A stretch of DNA of 64,000 nt from CAZKUN01 sp964555935 (GTDB taxonomy: Bacteria; Armatimonadota; Zipacnadia; Zipacnadales; VGFC01), in contig CAZKUN010000017.1 in NCBI GenBank assembly GCA_964555935.1, positions 3,697 to 67,696 of the forward strand, written 5' to 3'. Shown here in pieces: positions 8,597 to 16,327 of this stretch. How positions within the stretch are numbered: the first letter of the stretch is position 1; every line of letters begins with the position of its first letter. The notes beneath the pieces are model-generated. The model did no database searches. It was not told the origin of the DNA and saw only the letters and a program-made list of their open reading frames with translations. The position numbers and the translations under genes are program-made.

Positions 8597-8986
8597 CTAG
8601 GATGAGGCGTCAAGGATGGTCTTGATCGGTAGGGCGATGATAATGCAGATGGACGCGAAGGCCAGAATCCCAACGCCGAGCCAGATCCAGAGCAGCGGCA
8701 GCGCCCGCTCGCGCCAACGCCAGGCGGCCACCAGCGGCGCCAGAACGAGCGGGGGCAAGATCAGCCACCATGCGTGTTCGAGGACCACGCTGACGTCCAT
8801 GAGCATCTGTGTCAGCGCTGGGACGGGCAACTCCGTCGGCTCGAACGCGCTGCGGAGTTGCGGCATGCCCACCATCAGCGAAATCGCCAGGTCAATCGGG
8901 ACGTCCGCGCACAGGATGGCGATGAGCCAGTGGCTCTGCCACCACGTGGGCGATGCCTGAACGTCTGACCCGGTAAACAGTGACAT
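8597..8986 (-). CDS. small membrane protein, weakly type II secretion F-like
   Basis: This 129-residue protein has two strong C-terminal transmembrane segments (WWLILPPLVLAPLVAAW and a following LLWIWLGVGILAFASICIII stretch) and a weaker hydrophobic N-terminal part. The segment LPVPALTQMLMDVSVVLEHAWW resembles the loop and first membrane span found in GspF-type secretion proteins, but the protein is far too short to be a complete GspF. GAGGT precedes the ATG. It lies 17 bases upstream of the enolase-family gene in the same direction. I cannot assign a function. Confidence 0.55.
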   Translation of the reverse strand: MSLFTGSDVQASPTWWQSHWLIAILCADVPIDLAISLMVGMPQLRSAFEPTELPVPALTQMLMDVSVVLEHAWWLILPPLVLAPLVAAWRWRERALPLLWIWLGVGILAFASICIIIALPIKTILDASS

Positions 8987-9007
8987 GCGGACCTCGTGCC
9001 CGTTGAT

Positions 9008-9034
9008 CGACGGGCCCTCAGCCCGTCGCTACGC
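9008..9034 (-). repeat. hairpin repeat copy A, also terminator-like
   Basis: CGACGGGC and GCCCGTCG form an 8-bp stem with loop CCTCA immediately after the stop of the DegT-family gene. The right arm continues as CCCGTCGCTACGC, 13 bases found identically at 10826-10838. It may act as a terminator for the DegT gene or may belong to a dispersed hairpin repeat family. Confidence 0.5.
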
Positions 9035-10276
9035 CTTGGCCCTGAAGTGATCCGCCACCTTGCGGAAACCCTTGGCCATGTCCTTGACGTCGGACTCGGT
9101 GATGCCTTCGTTCCAGCTAAACACGAAGGTGTTCGCCTGTGCCCAGACCGTCTCCGGGTAGTCCTCCTCGACGTACTGCACGTCGCGGCCGGCGCTCCAG
9201 GGGAAGTTGGAGTCACCGTAGGCCTTATGGTCGCGGATCGCCGGGTACATGCAGATCGGGATCCCGCCTGCGTACCCGGTGCCCCACGGCAGGCCTTCGG
9301 CCTGGACCGCCTGCGCGAACTCGGCGGTCGTGCATCCCAGGACACCCTCGTCGATCGTCAGCGCGTAGATCCAGTACGAGTGGAGCGCTTTCCCGTGGAC
9401 CCACGGTGGGTTAATGCCATCGACCTCATTAAGATAGGACGTGAGAAGCTCGCCCGTGGTGCGCCGGCGGCCAAGAATCGAACCGAGCTTGCGCGTCTGT
9501 GCCAGCGCTACCGCGCCCTGGAGTTCGGTCATGCGGTAGTTGACGCCGAGCCTCAGCACGCCACGGTTCTCGCCCGAGCGATCGTAGAACTTGTCGTGGA
9601 AGTTGCGCGCGTTAAGGGCGAGTTCGTCGTTGTTGCTGATGACGATACCGCCATCGCCGGACGTGATCTGCTTGCTCTGTTGGAGCGAGAAGCACCCGAG
9701 ATCGCCGATGGTGCCGACGTCCTTGCCGTCCCACTTGGCCCCATGAGCCTGCGCGGAGTCCTCGATGACGTAGAGGTCGTGCTTCTTGGCGATCTCCATC
9801 ACCGCGTCCATGGAGGAGGCCTGCCCGAAAAGATGCACGACGATGATCGCGCGCGTGCGGTCGGTGATGAGCGCCTCGAGCTTGCTGGGATCGAGGTTGA
9901 GCGTCCGACGGTCCACATCGCAGAAGACGGGGATGTGGTTCTGCTGCAAGATGGCGATGATGGTCCCCATGTCGGTGATCGTCGTGGTGATGATCTCATC
10001 GCCGGGGTTGCACTCCAGCGCGCCGACGGCCGTGTGGAGCGCCGCGGTGCCGCTGGTGACGGCCAGGCAGTGCTTGACGCCCGCGTGCTCGGCGTACTCT
10101 TTCTCGAACTGGGGCACCATCGTGCCGCCATGACGCCCGAGCGCGCCGGATCGGATAACTTCAGTGAGGAGCGCCAACTCCTCGTCACCGATGTCTCGAC
10201 CAGAGCTGTTCCCCACGGATGGGAACGAGGTTTCGCGGGTTTTCGGGCCGCCGTTTAGGGCTAGTTCCTCAGACAA
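9029..10276 (-). CDS. DegT/DnrJ/EryC1/StrS-family PLP-dependent aminotransferase
   Basis: The protein has about 415 residues. The N-terminus (SEELALNGGPKTR) is typical of the family, followed by AVTSGTAALHTAVGAL, the DSAQAHGAKWDG aspartate region and the PLP-lysine segment SLQQSKQITSGDGG. The family transfers amino groups to keto-sugars or keto-cyclitols for cell-surface or secondary-metabolite sugars. This member resembles the group often found beside Gfo/Idh genes. Start choice: the GNAT gene upstream ends at 10269, and GGAGG sits seven bases before TTG 10276, so TTG (or GTG 10279) overlapping the upstream stop is preferred over GTG 10300. The two genes are thus translationally coupled. Confidence 0.88.
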   Translation of the reverse strand: MSEELALNGGPKTRETSFPSVGNSSGRDIGDEELALLTEVIRSGALGRHGGTMVPQFEKEYAEHAGVKHCLAVTSGTAALHTAVGALECNPGDEIITTTITDMGTIIAILQQNHIPVFCDVDRRTLNLDPSKLEALITDRTRAIIVVHLFGQASSMDAVMEIAKKHDLYVIEDSAQAHGAKWDGKDVGTIGDLGCFSLQQSKQITSGDGGIVISNNDELALNARNFHDKFYDRSGENRGVLRLGVNYRMTELQGAVALAQTRKLGSILGRRRTTGELLTSYLNEVDGINPPWVHGKALHSYWIYALTIDEGVLGCTTAEFAQAVQAEGLPWGTGYAGGIPICMYPAIRDHKAYGDSNFPWSAGRDVQYVEEDYPETVWAQANTFVFSWNEGITESDVKDMAKGFRKVADHFRAKA

Positions 10277-10787
10277 CACTGTCACCTCCAGGCAGTTCAC
10301 TATCGACTTCCGTCGGGCCGGGGCGCCGGGTGCGGTCCGGCGACCGGTACTCGTACGTCAGGTGGACCAACTCGAGGCCAATGCGCTGCATGAGCGCCTT
10401 GGCGCCATCGTTTTCGTGGTGGATCTTGGCAACGACCCTATGGATACCGTTGGATTCGAAGTACCGGATGCAGTACTGGGCGAGGCTCTTCGCGAGTCCC
10501 TGATTCCTCAGGTCCTCCCGAACATAGATGCTGCGCAACACGCCGTACCGCTCCTTGTTCGCGAGCGTGATCTTGGTAGACATCCAGAGCCAGCCGACGA
10601 CGTCTTCTTCAAGGGTGAGCACGATCATGCCGTCAGGCTCGGCCCGCATGGCGCGGACGAGCTTGCGGTAGTGGTAGTTCAGATCCGTGATGGGGTCTTC
10701 GGGGAAAGACGTGCAGGCAATCTCGCGCTCGTAAATCGCGAGAGTCTCCAGATCGTCGTCGATGGCGAAGCGGGTGCTTACTTCCAT
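10269..10787 (-). CDS. GNAT-family N-acetyltransferase
   Basis: The protein has 172 residues from ATG 10787; an in-frame start five codons earlier (10802) is possible. The acetyl-CoA pyrophosphate-binding motif A is visible as YVREDLRNQGLAKSLAQYC, preceded by the strand VVGWLWMS and followed by HHENDGAKALMQRIGLELV, the usual motif B region. The target amine is unknown. The end overlaps the start of the DegT-family aminotransferase by a few bases, so an acetylated amino sugar or a related small molecule is a reasonable but unproven link. Confidence 0.85.
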   Translation of the reverse strand: MEVSTRFAIDDDLETLAIYEREIACTSFPEDPITDLNYHYRKLVRAMRAEPDGMIVLTLEEDVVGWLWMSTKITLANKERYGVLRSIYVREDLRNQGLAKSLAQYCIRYFESNGIHRVVAKIHHENDGAKALMQRIGLELVHLTYEYRSPDRTRRPGPTEVDSELPGGDSVV

Positions 10788-10809
10788 GGGCGCTCTCAGC
10801 ACGAGCGCG

Positions 10810-10838
10810 GCGACGGATCGAGCGACCCGTCGCTACGC
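10810..10838 (-). repeat. hairpin repeat copy B
   Basis: GCGACGG and CCGTCGC form a 7-bp stem with a 10-base loop, extended by CGCG/CGCG outside a two-base bulge. The right arm continues as CCCGTCGCTACGC, identical to the copy at 9022-9034. The two copies have the same orientation and flank the DegT-GNAT gene pair. It lies upstream of the GNAT gene and downstream of the stalk-domain gene. Confidence 0.45.
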
Positions 10839-10870
10839 GTTAGGGACAACTCAGGTGCAGGGAGCGGATT

Positions 10871-11302
10871 CTATGCCGGCTTGGCGGGGACCTCCAGGCG
10901 GATGCACATCTCTCCCACGCAGATGATCCATGAGCCGGCGGGGCCGGGCTTGATCTCGCAACCGAGGCCTACGAGGAGGTTCTTCAACGGCACGTAGGTG
11001 CTTCCGTTGACGACCTTGGGCGCCTCGGGGAGGGTGATTGTCTTGGTGCCGACCTTCGCCGTCTTGCTGCCAAGGGTCATCTCGACGGTCTTGGCCTCAA
11101 GCTTGAAGACCAGTTTCTTGGTCTGCGCGTTGTAGCTGAACGTGGCTTTGATTAGCTCAGCCGCTTGGCGCGCAGGGCCCATCAGCGTCTCGCTCTGCCA
11201 GACCGGAGCGGGCGCAAGCTTGGCTGCGAAGCTCGTCGCGGGCAGCGCAAGGGCGACAGTAGCGACCAGAGCGGCTGTGGTTATGATCGTAGATACTCGC
11301 AT
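10871..11302 (-). CDS. exported protein with copper-amine-oxidase-type stalk domain
   Basis: The protein has 143 residues. A signal peptide of about 27 residues (IITTAALVATVALALPATSFA) is followed by one stalk domain recognisable from KLVFKLEAKTVEMTLGS, TKTITLPEAPKVVNGSTYVP and LKNLLVGLGCEI. These domains occur in surface proteins of Firmicutes and Armatimonadota and probably bind or present surface ligands. No enzyme domain is present. GAGGGA precedes the ATG. The gene reads away from alanine dehydrogenase, with a 258-base divergent spacer between them. Confidence 0.82.
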   Translation of the reverse strand: MRVSTIITTAALVATVALALPATSFAAKLAPAPVWQSETLMGPARQAAELIKATFSYNAQTKKLVFKLEAKTVEMTLGSKTAKVGTKTITLPEAPKVVNGSTYVPLKNLLVGLGCEIKPGPAGSWIICVGEMCIRLEVPAKPA

Positions 11303-11560
11303 AGCAGATCCCTCGAGGGACGGATTTTCTCACTACCTATGATAGTACAACAATACCCAGCGCGGCAAGTGCCCAAATGTGATGCGCGTTTCGTTTGAGC
11401 GCGTTGTGAGGGAAAGATGCGCCCGTTGGCGAACCATGGCGATGGACGGACTGGAAGTCGCGTCCCGCGGCATCCACTCGGTGTTGGACGTAGAGGATCG
11501 TGAGCGCCACGCGCCGGTGGGTGACGACGCCCGCCGACCCAGGATAACGGAGCTATTGTC

Positions 11561-12646
11561 ATGATTGTCGGTGTTCCGAAGGAGATTAAGCCGGGCGAGA
11601 GGCGTGTCGCGATGACCCCGGCGGGCGCGCATCAGTTCGTGGTTCGCGGTCACGCGGTAGCGATTGAAACGGGCGCCGGTGACGGCAGCGGGCTGAGTGA
11701 TGCGGAGTACGTCGAGGCCGGCGCCGAGATCGTGGACTCGCCGGGCGAGGTCTTCGGCCGCGCCGAGCTCGTGATGAAGGTGAAGGAGCCGCTGGCCGCG
11801 GAGTGGCCGCTGCTCCGCGAGGGCCAGATCCTCTTCACGTACCTGCACTTGGCGAGTTCGCGAGAACTCACGGACGCAGTGCTGAAGTCCGGCATCACCG
11901 GCGTCGCGTACGAGACGATCGAGAGGCCCGATGGCGAACTGCCGCTGCTTACCCCGATGAGCGAGATTGCCGGCAAACTGGCCATGCAGGAGGCCGCTCC
12001 GGCGCTGAACGTGCATCGAGGCGGTCGCGGGATTCTGGTGGGGGGCGTGCCGGGCGTCGCCCCGGCCGAGGTCGTTGTGATCGGGTGCGGCACGGTGGGC
12101 GTTAACGCCGCCAAAGTCGCGATGGGACTCGGAGCGCAGGTCACGATTCTCGATATAAACCTCGACCGGCTCCGCCACCTCGATGACATCATGCACGGCC
12201 GCTGCATCACCGCACACTCCGATCCCTCGACTATCGCGCGAGCGGTGACGTACGCGGACGTGCTCATAGGCGGCGTCCTCATCCCCGGGGCTCTGGCTCC
12301 GAAACTGGTGACCGAGGAGATGGTCAAGACGATGCGGCCGGGCTCGGTCATCGTCGATGTGGCGATCGATCAGGGCGGCTGTGTTGAGACATCCGTAGTA
12401 ACAAGCCACAGAGAGCCGTACGTCGAGAAGCACGGGGTCTTGCACTGGGGCGTGCCGAACATGCCTGCCGCGGTGCCGAGGACGGCAACGCTGGCTCTAA
12501 CCAATGCAACGACTCCTTACGCGCTACGGATCGCCGATCTTGGCGTCGACGGCGCGGCCGAGGCATTCCCGGAGATGGCGTTGGGCGTGAACGTGCGAGA
12601 TGGTGAGATCGTGCACGAGGGCGTCAGGGCGGCATTCTGCGTCTAA
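11561..12646 (+). CDS. ald: alanine dehydrogenase
   Basis: The 361-residue protein matches the family length (about 370). It starts MIVGVPKEIKPGERRVAMTP, the conserved family opening. Key residues K75 (MKVKEP) and H96 (TYLHLA) sit at the family's known substrate-binding and catalytic positions. The Rossmann motif VVVIGCGTVGVNAAKVA binds NAD. The enzyme interconverts alanine and pyruvate plus ammonium in the cytoplasm. GGAG lies nine bases before the ATG. It appears monocistronic, followed by a strong hairpin at 12667-12701. Confidence 0.97.
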   Translation: MIVGVPKEIKPGERRVAMTPAGAHQFVVRGHAVAIETGAGDGSGLSDAEYVEAGAEIVDSPGEVFGRAELVMKVKEPLAAEWPLLREGQILFTYLHLASSRELTDAVLKSGITGVAYETIERPDGELPLLTPMSEIAGKLAMQEAAPALNVHRGGRGILVGGVPGVAPAEVVVIGCGTVGVNAAKVAMGLGAQVTILDINLDRLRHLDDIMHGRCITAHSDPSTIARAVTYADVLIGGVLIPGALAPKLVTEEMVKTMRPGSVIVDVAIDQGGCVETSVVTSHREPYVEKHGVLHWGVPNMPAAVPRTATLALTNATTPYALRIADLGVDGAAEAFPEMALGVNVRDGEIVHEGVRAAFCV

Positions 12647-12666
12647 GATCCGCGCGCACAAGAGTT

Positions 12667-12701
12667 GAGAGTTCCTCTCCGAGACCGTGGGAGGAACTCT
12701 C
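12667..12701 (+). terminator. hairpin terminator after ald
   Basis: GAGAGTTCCTC and GAGGAACTCTC form a perfect 11-bp stem (extendable inwards by a G-U and a C-G pair) with a short loop, 20 bases past the ald stop, followed by GTCGCGTTT. The T run is short, but the position and stem strength support a terminator. Confidence 0.7.
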
Positions 12702-12782
12702 GTCGCGTTTAGACCGAGCCGATCTCTGCAACTCCCCCCGCTCGCAAGCCGTATTGCCTTCTGAGCAAGGAGGCTCATTGCT

Positions 12783-13037
12783 ATGGGCTTGGTATGGGCG
12801 CTTATCATGGGCGCCATCGTCGGCGTCGTTGCGAGAGGGCTTGCCGGAGGCCACCGGATCAAAGGTGGATGCCTCACGAACATCCTCATTGGCATCGTGG
12901 GATCCGTCTTCGGGAGCATCCTGGTCGGCATCATTGGCGGGACTGGTGTTACCGGTGTCAATCTGTACAGCTTTGGCGTCTCGTTGTTAGGCGCCGTCGT
13001 GTTCCTGTGGGTTGCCAGGGCAGTTTCGAAGCGGTAG
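12783..13037 (+). CDS. GlsB/YeaQ/YmgE-family membrane protein
   Basis: The 84-residue protein has three hydrophobic segments and the Gly-rich pattern of the transglycosylase-associated/GlsB family: GAIVGVVARGLAGG, then GCLTNILIGIVGSVFGSILVG and a C-terminal SLLGAVVFLWVARAV. Members are small inner-membrane stress-response proteins of unclear mechanism. AAGGAGG sits about ten bases before the ATG. It stands alone between two hairpin/promoter regions. Confidence 0.85.
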   Translation: MGLVWALIMGAIVGVVARGLAGGHRIKGGCLTNILIGIVGSVFGSILVGIIGGTGVTGVNLYSFGVSLLGAVVFLWVARAVSKR

Positions 13038-13082
13038 GTGGGGGATGGGCCGGCCATGGCCACCACCGCCTGGCTCCGCGAC

Positions 13083-13111
13083 TTGACATTGGTTTACCCC
13101 GACCGTATACT
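13083..13111 (+). promoter_or_regulatory. near-consensus sigma-70 promoter of the rpmF-fab operon
   Basis: TTGACA at 13083-13088 and TATACT at 13106-13111 are separated by exactly 17 bases, predicting a start of transcription near 13118. It is the best promoter match I saw in the window. It lies 146 bases upstream of the DUF177 start and just before the hairpin at 13153-13191. Confidence 0.85.
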
Positions 13112-13117
13112 ATCGCG

Positions 13118-13191
13118 AGTTGTGATCCCGGCCGCTGGACTGCCTGAACTGGGGCCGATGGAGTGATGATTCACTCCATCGGGCCGTTTTT
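13118..13191 (+). ncRNA. candidate leader RNA / attenuator or small RNA
   Basis: The stretch runs from the predicted start of transcription to the T run of a strong hairpin, about 74 bases with no ORF. If the hairpin terminates, the product is a short RNA; if it is bypassed, it is the 5' leader of the DUF177-rpmF-fab operon. CGGCC at 13129-13133 can pair with GGCCG at 13153-13157 and would then occupy the foot of the terminator, a possible antiterminator. The role is inference from layout. Confidence 0.4.
13153..13191 (+). terminator. intrinsic-terminator-like hairpin in the operon leader
   Basis: CCGATGGAGTGA (13155-13166) and TCACTCCATCGG (13171-13182) form a perfect 12-bp stem with loop TGAT, followed by GCCG and five Ts. 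This is a textbook intrinsic terminator, but it lies between the operon promoter and the first gene, so it probably attenuates. As DNA it is also a 28-base palindrome and could be an operator. Confidence 0.75.
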
Positions 13192-13256
13192 GCATTTATG
13201 TGGGGTGGGACCGGCAACCCGCACTGGCTCTTAGAGACGTGCTGACAGCGGATCTC

Positions 13257-13766
13257 ATGCGTTACGACAAACTCGGTCAACTAACTAAACATCGGCATCT
13301 GACTTGCGCCATCGATGAGCCGCCTCCGGATGGAACGGGCGTTGAGGTCGTTGGGCACATCGTCGGCGAGGTGGAACTGATTCACACGGGCGAACGCGAC
13401 GTCGTCGCGCGCGGCAAGATCACAGGGGAAGCCGTCTCCGAGTGCTCGCGCTGCGTCAAGTCGTTTGCCTGGCCGATCGAGATCGACTTCACGGAGGACT
13501 GCACGCTCCGGGAGATCGACAACCCAGAGGGCTATGAGGTCGCCGAGGACGAGGAGGATCTCGTCCCGATACTCGATGAGGACATCATCGATTTGAGCGA
13601 GCTCTTGCGCCAGCTCATCGGAGTCGAGGCGCCGATCAGCCCGCTGTGTGATGAGGACTGCGAGGGTCTGTGCGCTGCGTGTGGCGCGGACCTGAATGAC
13701 GGGGACTGCGGCTGCCCGGATGCGCCGACTGACCCCCGTTGGGACAAGCTCAAACAGCTGCTGTAG
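13257..13766 (+). CDS. DUF177 (YceD-like) protein
   Basis: The 169-residue protein belongs to the DUF177/YceD family, which is normally encoded just before rpmF as here and is linked to 23S rRNA and ribosome metabolism. Visible features are GEAVSECSRCVKSFAWPIE with a CxxC pair, an acidic middle (EDEEDLVPILDEDIIDLSE) and a C-terminal cysteine cluster CDEDCEGLCAACGADLNDGD. The ATG at 13257 gives MRYDKLGQL, close to the usual family start. GTG 13240 and GTG 13200 are alternatives. It is the first gene of the operon. Confidence 0.85.
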   Translation: MRYDKLGQLTKHRHLTCAIDEPPPDGTGVEVVGHIVGEVELIHTGERDVVARGKITGEAVSECSRCVKSFAWPIEIDFTEDCTLREIDNPEGYEVAEDEEDLVPILDEDIIDLSELLRQLIGVEAPISPLCDEDCEGLCAACGADLNDGDCGCPDAPTDPRWDKLKQLL

Positions 13767-13880
13767 CAATAACAGGGCACGACACCCTATGTGCATGTCC
13801 GCGAGAGGCAAGCGCGCCTCACGCGGCCCCAGCTACCGGACAGGGAATTGCTGGGGGAAGTGCCGGGAGAAGGAACAGAG

Positions 13881-14087
13881 ATGGCTCTACCGAAACGCAG
13901 ACATTCCCGCGGTCGCACGCGGCGCAAGCGCGCTCATCTGAATCTGACGGCTCCGAACGTGGCGAAGTGCTCGAACTGCGAGGAGCCACTGATGCCGCAC
14001 AACGCGTGCCGCAAGTGCGGTTTCTACCAGGGCCGACAAGTTCTGACGATTCGCGAGCGCAAGGGCAAGCAGGGCGAGTCTCGCTAG
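13881..14087 (+). CDS. rpmF: 50S ribosomal protein L32
   Basis: The 68-residue basic protein begins MALPKRRHSRGRTRRKRAH, the conserved L32 start. It has the zinc-binding version with CSNCEEPLMPHNACRKCGFY (CxxC...CxxC). AGGA precedes the ATG; the frame is open for 30 codons upstream, but that part is not L32. The DUF177-rpmF-plsX-fabH order is widely conserved in bacteria. The spacer to plsX carries an 8-bp inverted repeat. Confidence 0.97.
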   Translation: MALPKRRHSRGRTRRKRAHLNLTAPNVAKCSNCEEPLMPHNACRKCGFYQGRQVLTIRERKGKQGESR

Positions 14088-14126
14088 CCCATCGGCCTGA
14101 CGTGCTTGGGCTGATCCACCGATGGG
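14088..14126 (+). promoter_or_regulatory. inverted repeat in the rpmF-plsX spacer
   Basis: CCCATCGG (14088-14095), directly after the rpmF stop, pairs with CCGATGGG (14119-14126), seven bases before the plsX ATG. The right arm contains the GGGG that would be the only plausible ribosome-binding site. The arms share the CCATCGG/CCGATGG core with the leader hairpin at 13155-13182. It could control plsX translation. Confidence 0.4.
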
Positions 14127-14133
14127 GTCCACT

Positions 14134-15142
14134 ATGCGGATAGCCGTCGACGCAATGGGGGGCGACAACGCGCCACACGAGGTCGTGGCTGGCGCGGTTC
14201 AGTCGTGCGCCGAGGCAGGGCATGAGGTCGTGCTGGTCGGACAACCGGCGCCCCTCAAAGAGTGCCTTGCGATACATGGCGACGCGGGTGGACGCGTGCA
14301 TATCTGTCCCGCCGAAGCCCGCAGCCGTCCTTAAGCGCAAGAAAACATCGCTTAGCGTTGGGGTCAAGTTACTGGCCGATGGCGAGGCCCATGGCGTCGT
14401 CTCGGCCGGCAACAGCGGCGCGTTCATGGCGTACGCGTGGCGTGGTTTGGGCATGATTGACGGCGTTGAACGCCCCGCTATCGCGATCTCGTTTCCGACG
14501 CCAAAGGGCTCGTGCGTGTTGCTGGATGCCGGGGCGAACGCAACGTGTCAGCCGGAGCATTTGGTGCAATTCGCCCACATGGGCTCCGTATACGCGAGCG
14601 ACGTGCTTGGGGTGGAACGGCCGGCCGTTGGCCTGCTTGGCATCGGTGAGGAAGCCACGAAGGGCTCCGCGCTGGTCCGCACGGCTCACAAGCTGCTGTC
14701 GGACTTGGGCGACGAGTTGAACTTCGTCGGAAACGTCGAGGGGAACGTGGCTTTTGAGGGCTCGACGCACGTGGTTGTGTGCGACGGGTTTGCAGGAAAC
14801 GTGTTTCTGAAGACGGCCGAGGGCGCGGCGGGCGCGATTGTCGTCGGGCTTCGCGAGGCGCTCAACAGTAGTATTGGAGCAAAGATCGGCGCGCTGCTCG
14901 TACGTGGCGCGCTGAGACGTTTTATGGGGCGCTTTGACTACGCGACCGTAGGTGGCGCGCCTCTGCTGGGAGTCAAGGGCATCTGCATCGTGTGTCACGG
15001 CCGATCTGATGCTCGGGCGATTAAGGGAGCCATATCGGTCGCCAAACGCGCGGTCGAAACCCGCGTCATCGACCACATCGCCGACTCATGCAAAGCGGAC
15101 GCGAACGTTCCGGAAGCGTCGGAAGCCCCGACCCCCGGCTGA
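14134..15142 (+). CDS. plsX: phosphate acyltransferase PlsX, frameshifted
   Basis: PlsX makes acyl-phosphate from acyl-ACP for phospholipid synthesis. The gene is split. MRIAVDAMGGDNAPHEVVAGA through RVHICPAEA reads in one frame and stops at 14332-14334. KRKKTSLSVGVKLL to the end reads in another frame (14310 onward). The join lacks about seven residues of the conserved segment before the RKK motif, consistent with a net loss of 3n+2 bases (such as 20 or 23). The C-terminal part is otherwise complete, with VSAGNSGAFMAYAW, LLDAGAN and VVVCDGFAGNVFLKT. An assembly error or a real inactivating deletion are both possible. Its position between rpmF and fabH is canonical. Confidence 0.88.
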
Positions 15143-15252
15143 TCCGCAACGGACCGGTTACCCCTCGCTCCCTGAATTTCCTATGGATGCGGGTGTATTG
15201 GTCGCCAATGACGAGTTCTTGGTGCCGTCGGATTGTGACTAGGTGAGATAAC

Positions 15253-16251
15253 TTGGCTAACGAGCAGATTTCGGCTAAGGTCATGGGGCTGGGCACGTAC
15301 TTGCCCGAGCAACTTCTGACCAATGCCGATCTAGAAGCCCGACCGGAGCTGGAGACGACCGATGAGTGGATCGTCCGGCGGACCGGCATTCGGGAGAGAC
15401 ATGTAATCGCAGACGACGAGGCGACGTCCGACATAGCCACGCGCGCGGCCGACGCGTGCCTGGCGGATGCCGGAGTCGACGCGTCCGAGATCAGTCTGAT
15501 CATCTGCGCGACCGTCACGCCTGATATGATCTTCCCCGCGACCGCATGCCTGGTGCAGGCAAACATCGGCGCGACGAAGGCCGCGGGATACGACCTCGTG
15601 CTGGGATGCACGGGGTTTGTCTCAGCGTTGGCGACGGCGGCCCAGTTCGTCGAGAACGGTTCGTACAAGTACGTTCTGGTCATCGGCGCTGACGCGCTCA
15701 CGCGCGTTACGAATTGGACTGACCGCAGCACTTGCGTTCTGTTTGGCGATGGCGCGGGGGCGGTTCTGTTGGGCCCGGGAGAACCGGGAGATGGCGTCCT
15801 GAGTTTCTCGATGACCAACCAGGGCGAACACGCCGAGTTTCTAGCTCTGCCGGGCGGCGGCTCGCGCCAGAAGATGACGCCGGAGCTGTGCGCGGCTCAT
15901 GCGGACACGATTCACATGAACGGGCGGGACGTCTTCAAGCTCGCGGTTAGCGGCATTCCGAAGGTTATGGAGCGCGCGCTTGAGAAGGCGGAGATGGGGC
16001 CCGAGGACATCGATCTGCTCGTGATGCACCAGGCGAACGTCCGGATCATCGAGTCCGCGGCCGAGCGCTTCGGGTTCCCGATGGAGAAGGTCGCGATCAC
16101 GATCGACAAACATGGCAACACGTCGGCGGCGAGCATGCCGCTGGCTTTGGAAGAGATGCGCTCGCAGGGGCGTCTGAGCCCCGGAGACACGATACTGATG
16201 GTAGGGTTTGGCGCAGGATTCGCACTTGCCGCAACCGTTGTGCGCTGGTAG
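15253..16251 (+). CDS. fabH: 3-oxoacyl-ACP synthase III (FabH)
   Basis: The protein has 332 residues from a TTG start preceded by AGGTGAGA. FabH condenses acetyl-CoA with malonyl-ACP to start fatty-acid chains. The catalytic triad is visible: C119 (LGCTGFVSAL), H259 (MHQANVRII) and N289 (HGNTSAAS). DEWIVRRTGIRERH is the conserved N-terminal motif. ATG 15283 is an alternative start but would remove the usual first strand. It follows plsX after 110 bases with no clear element and precedes an acyl-CoA dehydrogenase. Confidence 0.95.
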   Translation: MANEQISAKVMGLGTYLPEQLLTNADLEARPELETTDEWIVRRTGIRERHVIADDEATSDIATRAADACLADAGVDASEISLIICATVTPDMIFPATACLVQANIGATKAAGYDLVLGCTGFVSALATAAQFVENGSYKYVLVIGADALTRVTNWTDRSTCVLFGDGAGAVLLGPGEPGDGVLSFSMTNQGEHAEFLALPGGGSRQKMTPELCAAHADTIHMNGRDVFKLAVSGIPKVMERALEKAEMGPEDIDLLVMHQANVRIIESAAERFGFPMEKVAITIDKHGNTSAASMPLALEEMRSQGRLSPGDTILMVGFGAGFALAATVVRW

Positions 16252-16327
16252 CGGCGACGGTTGTTGGGCGTACCTCGGCGGGGCTGGCGGGCCCCCCATA
16301 CGCGACGACAGGAAGGGAGCGACGGTA

